DNA of 64,000 nucleotides, from NCBI RefSeq assembly GCF_030867095.1, contig NC_081824.1, positions 85,332,382-85,396,381 on the forward strand. Direction: 5' to 3'. The notes under the pieces are model-generated. The model ran no database searches. It was not told where the DNA came from and saw only the letters and a program-made list of their open reading frames with translations. The position numbers and the translations under genes were made by a program. Of the stretch, positions 56,901-64,000 are shown in pieces. Each line of letters begins with the position of its first letter. Positions within the stretch are counted from its first letter, which is position 1. The stretch comes from Alligator mississippiensis (taxonomy: Eukaryota > Chordata > Crocodylia > Alligatoridae).

Positions 56901-58774
56901 TCATACATTTTTTTTCTCCAGAATGGAGAAAGTAAATTTACAACTGAGGAAAAGGTGCAAATAGTTTAGTTTATTCCTGCTAACATATCATAAGCTTGCC
57001 AAGAAGAATTATAATTTTCCTTCATCTTGCCCATTCACCTAGCTTTGTTAAGCTTCTCTTCAGATTAGTAAACACTGAAGAATTTAGTTGAAACTAACAT
57101 GTACTATTGGTATATTTTTGCATGGAAGTTATTCACTATATCATCATACATGAACACAAGAAGAATATTCAGATGGGTCCCCTCTTCCCTGTTGTGGAGT
57201 TCCAGGACATAGACCAGTAAATCTCAACCAGGCACAAGCATACAAGTTTCATATCCTATAATAATTCTTTATAGCTAGCCAAGAAAGAAGAAACCAATTC
57301 TATGCTCTCATGTTGGGCAGTACACAAAAGGACTCTTTAAAAAAATTAGGAAGGTATACAGATGGAGAAGCAGAAAATTTTCTGAAATAAAAAAAGTCGT
57401 CCTTGTGGAAAATAATCCTTTTCTCTATAAAAGACTCCTAATTAATTGATTAATCAGAATGAAGAGAAAATGGTAATTCTTCTCCCTATGAACCACTCTT
57501 ACCATTACCTCTCTCACCAGTCATAATGATGAATGAATAATAATCCAAGCATTCTATAAGGTTTCTCTCTAAAATGATAACTAGTCATGTGGGTCTTACC
57601 ACAGTTACCCCACCCCTAGCAAATGCATCCCTCCCTTTTTAGATTATACTTGGAAAGAGCACTCCCTTCCTCACTAGAAAAAACTTGTATTAACACCATC
57701 CATGACACCAGTAACAAAATCCTTGTTCAACAGTGTTAATGCAGGAAAACAATCCAAATACTAATCCATTTTCCAGGAAAGTACCAAGCAGTTTTTCCTA
57801 TAATTAAAGACACTCATTTGTTCTGAGCACTCAAGTATTACGACATTAACTTGCTGCACAGATCTAAACAAAGTAACTGCACTTCTTCCACTGAAAAAAT
57901 TACTCAGCCATAATAAATATGGGAAATATTTATGTCCTCTTAATACATAAATGTTGTGTCAATCACTAAGTCTCCAGATAAGTCAGAAGTCTGCAGTCCT
58001 AATATTCAGAGTAGTGGAAAACAAACAGAAGGGCCCTGTAGCTATGCACACAATCTGTCCTAGCAAAACGTCTGACAGCTGCAACACTAACAAAATTAAC
58101 AGTGGATGAATTAGTACCAGACGCTAAACAGTTGCCATAGAAAGGAAAGAAATGGACAATTCTTTTTTTTCCTTTTCAACCTATCTACCCCATCACTCTA
58201 CTTCCCCCAAAATTAATAGTAAAATTAACATCTTTTTTTATTATTTGATTAGAAATGCATCTCAAATGCCCACTTATATACTTAATACATACAAACTGCT
58301 CCATTTCACACATGGCCCATTTAGAACCTTATAAGGTACAGTTTATAATTTGAAGGGTCATGTTCCTAATTTTTTTTAATCAAACATTTTACACTTCTCC
58401 TTTAGATTCTTCTCACACCTTTGCTTCCCAGATTTCACTTAGTTTGATTTTTGGAGTCACAGCTTCTCTTCAATAATGGAAAAGGGACACCACCTCTTTG
58501 GTTCATCTCTCTGTTATCTTTACCTGTGCATTCTTGGCCACCTTCTCTTTCCCTGCTTTTCCTCTTTCCCCCTTGGCATTTCAAAAAAACTTTCTTTCAC
58601 AAGCACTTCTAGCCTTAGATAGTACCAAGAGTTATGAAATATAATGATTATATATTGAAATATAACAAATTTAACAGTTTCAAACAATATGAGTTAGGTT
58701 GCCTACTTCTGTATAAGACCATGCATATTTATATTTGGGCACAATACCAAATGTCTAGGTGCCTGAGGTGCTAC
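56901..58774. other. Upstream USP45 intron
   Basis: AT-rich unique sequence; no exon or transposon recognised. Confidence 0.4.
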
Positions 58775-60117
58775 TTTGAAAAACAGGGTCTTTGAAAAAA
58801 TTATCAAGGCTCGCATATGTGAGAGCCCGGCAGGACAAATTATGCTGAGGGGAAACCAGCACGGGTTTGTGGCAGGCAGATCGTGCCTGACCAATCTAGT
58901 TTCTTTTTATGACCAGGTTATGAAATGCCTGGACACAGGAGGAGGGGTGGATGTCGTATACTTAGACTTCAGGAAGGCCTTCGATACGGTATCCCACCCC
59001 ATACTGGTGAACAAGTTAAGAGGCTGTGACTTAGATGACTACACAGTCTGGTGGATGGCGAATTGGCTGGAGGGTCGCACCCAGAGAGTCGTGGTGGATG
59101 GGTCGGCTTCGACCTGGAAGGGTGTGGGCAGTGGGGTCCCACAGGGCTCGGTCCTTGGACCGATACTCTTCAATGTCTTCATCAGTGACTTGGATGAGGG
59201 AGCCAAATGTACTCTGTCAAGTTTGCAGATGACACAAAGCTATGGGGAGAAGTGGACACGCCGGACGGCAGGGAACAGCTGCAAGCAGACCTGGACAGGT
59301 TAGACAAGTGGGCAGAAAACAACAGGATGCAGTTCAACAAGGAGAAATGCAAAGTGCTGCACCTAGGGAGGAAAAATGTCCAGCACAACTACAGCCTAGG
59401 GAATGACCTGCTGGGTGGCACGGAAGTGGAAAGGGATCTTGGAGTCCTAGTGGACTCCAAGATGAACATGAGTCGGTAGTGTGACGAAGCCATCAGAAAA
59501 GCCAATGGCACTTTATCGTGCATCAGCAGATGCATGATGAATAGGTCCAAAGAGGTGATACTTCCCCTCTATCGGGCGCTGGTCAGACCGCAGTTGGAGT
59601 ACTGCGTGCAATTCTGGGTGCCGCAATTCAAGAGGGATGTGGATAACCTGGAGAGGGTCCAGAGAAGGGCCACTCGTATGGTTAAGGGCCTGCAGACCAA
59701 GCCCTACGACGAGAGACTAGAGAAACTGGACCTTTTCAGCCTCCGCAAGAGAAGGTTGAGAGGCGACCTTGTGGCTGCCTATAAATTCATCACGGAGGCA
59801 CAGAAGGGAATTGGTGAGGATTTATTCACCAAGGCGCCCCCAGGGGTTACAAGAAATAATGGCCACAAACTAGCAGAGAGCAGATTTAGATTGGACATTA
59901 GGAGGAACTTCTTCACAGTTCAAGTGGCCAAGGTCTGGAACGGGCTCCCAAGGGAGGTGGTGCTCTCCCCTACCCTGAGGGTCTTCAAGAGGAAGTTAGA
60001 TAACCATCTAGCTGGGGTCATCTAGACCCAGCACTCTTTCCTGCCTATGCAGGGGGTCAGACTCGATGATCTATTGAAGTCCCTTCCGACCCTAACATCT
60101 ATGAATCTATGAATCTA
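58775..60117 (+). mobile_element. CR1 LINE fragment, plus strand, 5'-truncated
   Basis: A third CR1, truncated inside the RT at about 58775 and ending at 60117 in TCTATGAATCTATGAATCTA. It is better preserved than the 27-kb copy; the 3' UTR contains the diagnostic GACTCGATGATCTATTGAAG. The RT reads through [20 protein letters not shown] and [16 protein letters not shown], then shifts frame near 59215. The next frame carries [12 protein letters not shown]. Confidence 0.94.
58776..60025 (+). pseudogene. Broken CR1 reverse transcriptase and C-terminal region
   Basis: Three pieces: 58776 to about 59215 (RT motifs A and B, ending near [16 protein letters not shown]), 59207-59479 (FADD motif C and thumb, closed by a stop after MNMSR), and 59534-60025 (C-terminal region starting MMNRSKEVILPLYRALVRPQ and ending KLDNHLAGVI). 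The stop near 59479 and the frame change near 59215 inactivate it. The full C-terminal region seen here shows what the 38-kb copy lost from its main frame. Confidence 0.9.
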
Positions 60118-61293
60118 CATAAACATGAAAAAGCACATCTGAGTATTCAGGAGGGTTGCCTACATCAGATGTAATTTACAGTTGTGCATATCATATTTTG
60201 TGCCGATAATGTAACTTGTGATCCTTTAGATAAGAATGTATTGCTCATTTTCCTAGGGGGAGCAGGGGTGGGAAAGGATCATGGTAATACAATTTTTTTC
60301 AGACCTATACAATCATATATACCAATGTGGACATCCAGGAAAAGAATCAAGTTTGAATGGATCAGCTTTATATTACACATGACAGCAATATGGTTACTGG
60401 CACACAGCAACTGGACTTCTAATACTCCTTACAGGCAGGTGGATGCAAACATATGAAGAATGACAAGTTCATCATGAGCTTCAGAGCACTTCAGCATTTC
60501 ACTCATTTAGATTTATGTAACTGTCACACCAAAATGGTTTGTGAAATATTAAACTGACTATAATATAAAATATATTAACATTTATAGGGTCAAAATCCAG
60601 GGATGGCTCATTCATAATTCCCCACCTTTACAAACATCCTAGAAACTGTATGCAGTTTTTTTCAAATGCCATTTAGTTGCAGTAAAGTGGGTCTTCACCC
60701 TATTCTTTTCTGAGTAACATAGGAATAGAATGGACCTCCTGAATCATGGAGTCTGATCCCTTACTACTACCAGCAGGTATATCATACAGCCCGTTTCATA
60801 AACTCATATTGAAGAAAGATCTGTTAGCAGGCCAATAAATTATGGTCTGAGACACTGATCCATAGGATGGTGTGGTGAACTAAGAACTACATTTAAATAT
60901 CATTTTTTGCATTCAAAGATTTCAAATTCCTACACATCTTAAAAAATTCCAGCATACTTAAAAAAGAAGTAATATATAAAAAAACCCAAAAAACCTAACT
61001 GGTAAAATTCTGCACATCTACGTGGCCATTTCTCCCTTCTCTTGTCAATACGGATGTTAACTCTTTTCCCCAATTCCTGAGAGGATAATGCACTGGATTC
61101 CCTGGGTCATACAGTTTTTCCTTTTATGGTTATTTTTCAAAGGAAGAAGACTTTGACTTTATTTCGGTCTATTTTAAATTATTTCAGGTAGCAGTGCCAA
61201 CAATTTTAGAATATATCTTTATAGCAAAATCAAATTTCAACAAAACTTTAAATACATCACTGTTCTAACAAGCTGGCTAGTATTTCAGAGTAC
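60118..61293. other. Sequence between the CR1 and the orphan exon
   Basis: AT-rich; only the small CR1 scrap at 60715-60800 is recognisable. Confidence 0.4.
60715..60800 (-). mobile_element. Small CR1-like 3' scrap, minus strand
   Basis: GGAATAGAATGGACCTCCTG followed by AATCATGGAGTCTGATCCCT resembles the reverse complement of a CR1 3' end (GGAAGGGACCTC...CATCTAGTCCAGCCC). It is short and diverged. Confidence 0.45.
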
Positions 61294-61467
61294 CTGCCAG
61301 TTGACACTAGCTTCAAAATAATGATCCAAACAAAGAAACCTGGCATCTTTATTCCAGTTTACATCCAGGCATTCTCTAATGAGGCAAGCTGAGCTCAAAC
61401 GGATTCTTTGGCTAGTAATTATATTTGGCAAATCACTACTGCTGTCTTTCCAGTGCTTTAAAGCATA
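61294..61467 (-). CDS. Exon-like ORF of unknown gene (58 codons)
   Basis: A 174-bp open segment bounded by a strong acceptor (TTTTCTTGTTGTTTCAG) and a donor (CTGGCAG|GTACTC), phase 0 at both ends. It starts YALKHWKDSSSDLPNIITSQ and continues RIRLSSACLIRECLDVNWNK to FEASVNWQ, with mixed, protein-like composition. I do not recognise the family and it does not match the USP45 N-terminus as I know it. The first visible USP45 exon needs a donor exon ending two bases into a codon, so this phase-0 end cannot splice directly to it. It could belong to a nested gene, a cassette exon used with another exon, or be chance. Confidence 0.35.
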
Positions 61468-61894
61468 CTGAAACAACAAGAAAACCACCATTTGACTAAG
61501 TGGCATATCTTCAGACACTAAGAACAAATGCAGAGACTTAACAAAAAGCCCATGTTCTTCTCTTTATTAATTTTTGCTAAATGGCTTAGGGAACACATTT
61601 TCAGTAGGTCAATAATTTAAAAACACATAATTTTAACAATTTCAGAAATATGAAGTCTCATTTCTCTCTCTCTCTGAACTCCTTAGTAAAATTTTTCAAA
61701 GGGTGTTTGATGATGTGTCACAAAATTGTCAAACTCGACTACCAAATGGCAGCTCCCCCTCTACCAAGCTGAGAGAAGAGAATGATTATTCCTTGTTGTC
61801 ATTGACCCTAAAATAAGAGACAGCAACCCCTGCCTTTAACTTTTGTGTTGAAGAAAAGGTTAAGCACAAACAGTAACCTTGATAAAGATCTTCT

Positions 61895-61985
61895 GAGAGT
61901 GAAGGATTTTTGTGGTGTTATCTTTTATCGGACAAACTGTTCATCCAATAAAAGATATCATCCTAAAAAGATCCTTGTCTCTCAC
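61895..61985. repeat. Palindromic short repeat (ATCTTTTAT/ATAAAAGAT)
   Basis: GTTATCTTTTATCGGACAAA and CATCCAATAAAAGATATCAT form an imperfect inverted repeat. It resembles the core of a common reptilian repeat, but that identification is not certain. Confidence 0.6.
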
Positions 61986-62056
61986 ATACTTCCTGGACCA
62001 TCATGGCTTCAACATCAGTTTAACACTACTGTAACAAAGGTCTTCCAAGAAACTTC

Positions 62057-62250
62057 AAGGCTAGGGACACACAAACCGGTTTAAGTACTCAGAAACTGGT
62101 CTAAACCTGTAGCAGAAGCTACAGAAGCTACAGAAGCTCAGTGCACGTAAACCAGTTTCAAAATGGCTGAAACTGGTTTAAGATAAACCTGGTTGAATGT
62201 AGTATCAGACTCAACTGATTTGGGTCAAACCAGTTTATAAAACTTCTGTC
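62057..62250 (-). mobile_element. Terminal part of a repetitive element (62-kb copy)
   Basis: Begins CTAGGGACACACAAACCGGT and carries repeated AAACCAGTTT/AAACTGGTTT motifs and a triple AGAAGCTAC. Reverse-complement match to 46100-46305. A GC-rich stretch follows (62290-62740), as it does in the other copy. Confidence 0.6.
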
Positions 62251-62390
62251 CCAGGTCCCTTGCTGGTTCAAGTTAAATCACAGTCCCTCAGCATCCCATC
62301 ATGTTTTCTAGCCCTGGGCTGGGCTGGACTGTCTGTTCCAGCAGAGAAAGGTTTTTTGTTTTTTGCTGGTTTTTTTTGTTGTTTTTTTTT

Positions 62391-62406
62391 GGGGGGGGGG
62401 GGGGGG
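62391..62406. repeat. G16 homopolymer after T-rich tract
   Basis: A run of 16 G directly after T-rich sequence (62351-62390). Length is likely unstable and error-prone in sequencing. Confidence 0.9.
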
Positions 62407-62740
62407 AGGAGCAGGGACTGCCCCATCCAGGGAAACCCTGGCTGGGGTCTGGGAGGGGGGGCTAAACTTACTTTCTCCAGAGTACAGAGCTGCCCCGCTG
62501 CTAAACTTACTGAAACTGTAGCTGTGGTTGTGGCCTACAAATCCCCGAGGCACCTGGAAGCAGGAAGAGGAAGTGATGAGTAACCCTGGAGAGTCCTGTT
62601 GCTGTGATTCTGGAATGCAAATCCCAGAGACCTTGGAGGCAGCAGGAAGAGGAAGCAAACACACAGTCTATGCTGGATACCTGCCAAAGAGGCTTGCTCT
62701 AGTGCCCCAGGGCTTCTGGCCTGAGCCACTGCAGGCATGT

Positions 62741-63472
62741 GGCTGCATTTCCTTATTCAAAAGTAAATGTGTGTCCTACTTGTTTCTCAGTTTAATCTCT
62801 GAAATTTAAACTAACCTGCAAAGACTGAATTGATTCAACCTCAGACTTCTGACTGTCTGTACTTAGCTCAAGTGAAAGAAAGTGAGGGTAGATAAACATT
62901 CCATCTCAAAAGGTTAAAAATAAACAGGAGAAGAACCTTTACCAAAAGAAACCCTGAGGAATTGTTCCTAAGAAATAAAGAAATAAAGGGGACAAAAAAT
63001 GTTTTAAAAATATACTGATATAACAAAAGAAAAAATGGGGGAGGGCAGGTTATGGTTTATTGAAATCCAATTAATAATATTAATTCATGAAAGTTATTAA
63101 AAATATGTTAATTCTAAATACTGAACAAACAAGTGATATTTCCAGGCCAGAACAACACGATTCTAGGTTTTCATTATAGCAAGTAAAACAAAATTAAGAT
63201 TTAATTAGAATTTGAATTATAATTCCAATTCATAAGGCCTTCAATATTCCTCAAATCACAACATTTAAAAAGTCAATTTAAATTAATAGTTACAGGAAGT
63301 AAAATAAAACAAACAAAAAACCCCTAAAGCATACATATTTGGAGCCAGTCTCATCTTTTACCGTACAGATAAGTTTGTTTGGAATACATCTTCTTATGTG
63401 AGTTAGCATGGGCAGGTGATGTTTCAGTAAAAACAAGTCACCCTGCAACTATCTCAAATGATTCCTCTAGTC
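62741..63472. other. AT-rich sequence near the window end
   Basis: No exon, repeat family or regulatory signal recognised. Confidence 0.4.
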
Positions 63473-64000
63473 CAGAGGAGGGCAATTATTTCAGCTGGAG
63501 GGTCATTTAATAAGTTTTGGTGAGCTATGAAGGACTGCACACAGAAAATCTTTCAGAAGATATCATTTAAACAAATTATAGATAAAAAACAAATCATATA
63601 CAAAAAAATTAAGCATCTACTATAACATATTTCAATTTTATTTTAAAAATATTTTTTGTCCTGATTTATGTTTTGTTGAGTAGTGTATATAGAGGTGATT
63701 GAATAATAGCTCAAAATAAAGTGTTACTTTTGTATGGGGGGGAGGGGGTGCTTCCTGTGCATTAGGTCCAGGGAGCCAGTCGAGGTTGGGGGTAGGGTAG
63801 GTGGTAGGGGGCACGTGCAGCAGAACTTGACTGGGCATGTAAAGCAGAGCTGTAGTTGGGGGGCTTCTGCCCCAGCATGCAGAGTTCCAGCTTCAGGCCA
63901 CCTTCCACCCATTTGGCTGCCTGCAGGTGGCTGCTCAACATGTCGGGCACAGTGGGTAGAAGGCAGACAGAAACTGGAGCCCGATGCACTGGGGCAGGAA
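63473..64000. mobile_element. Probable hAT-like element running off the window edge
   Basis: CCAGAGGAGGGCAATTATTT then CAGCTGGAGGGTCATTT resembles the left ends of the hAT MITEs in this window. It is followed by AT-rich sequence and then a GC-rich interior from 63735. The right end is not in the window. Confidence 0.45.

Noticed and set aside
1-64000. CRISPR arrays, rRNA, tRNA genes, bacterial operons
   Set aside because: No regularly spaced direct repeats, no conserved RNA gene motifs and no compact operon structure; the spliced gene shows this is vertebrate nuclear DNA.

Overview
This is a vertebrate nuclear window, most likely from a crocodilian or a close sauropsid. The evidence is three CR1 LINEs ending in TCTATGAA-type repeats, no poly(A)-tailed L1 or Alu-like elements, and many hAT and Tigger/pogo-like DNA elements. 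The single recognisable host gene is USP45, a ubiquitin-specific protease. It lies on the minus strand, and its last ten coding exons run from 43201 down to the stop codon at 9357. The exons were placed by matching translated segments to the USP45 family and then checking every AG acceptor, GT donor and codon phase. Together they make 1624 nt of coding sequence, 540 complete codons plus the stop. The N-terminal zf-UBP domain and the catalytic Cys box are not visible and should lie beyond 64000.

Layout: 1-8700 is downstream of USP45. It holds GC-rich repeats, an old CR1 remnant, AT-rich unique sequence and a hAT element with a CA microsatellite. 8700-9356 is the probable 3' UTR. From 9357 to 43201 the ten exons alternate with introns carrying a solo LTR with GGGGG target duplications, hAT elements with 8-bp duplications, a 5'-truncated CR1, a GC-rich Tigger-like element with large palindromes, a CR1 with endonuclease and reverse transcriptase in one open frame, a Tigger-like MITE, and a CpG-rich block full of short perfect hairpins. 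43202-64000 should be upstream USP45 intron. It holds a GC-rich inverted-repeat array, a second Tigger-like MITE, a hAT element with inverted internal arms, another CR1, and one unexplained exon-like ORF at 61294-61467.

The exons encode the distal USP catalytic domain: the QQQDSQELL motif, both CxxC zinc-ribbon pairs, the His box and the catalytic Asp. A large Ser/acidic insert sits between the two zinc-ribbon pairs. I found no rRNA, tRNA, CRISPR array or prokaryote-type operon. The least explained items are the hairpin block at 41.7-42.3 kb, the palindrome-rich elements at 28.9, 30.6, 45.2 and 55.2 kb, and the orphan exon at 61.3 kb.
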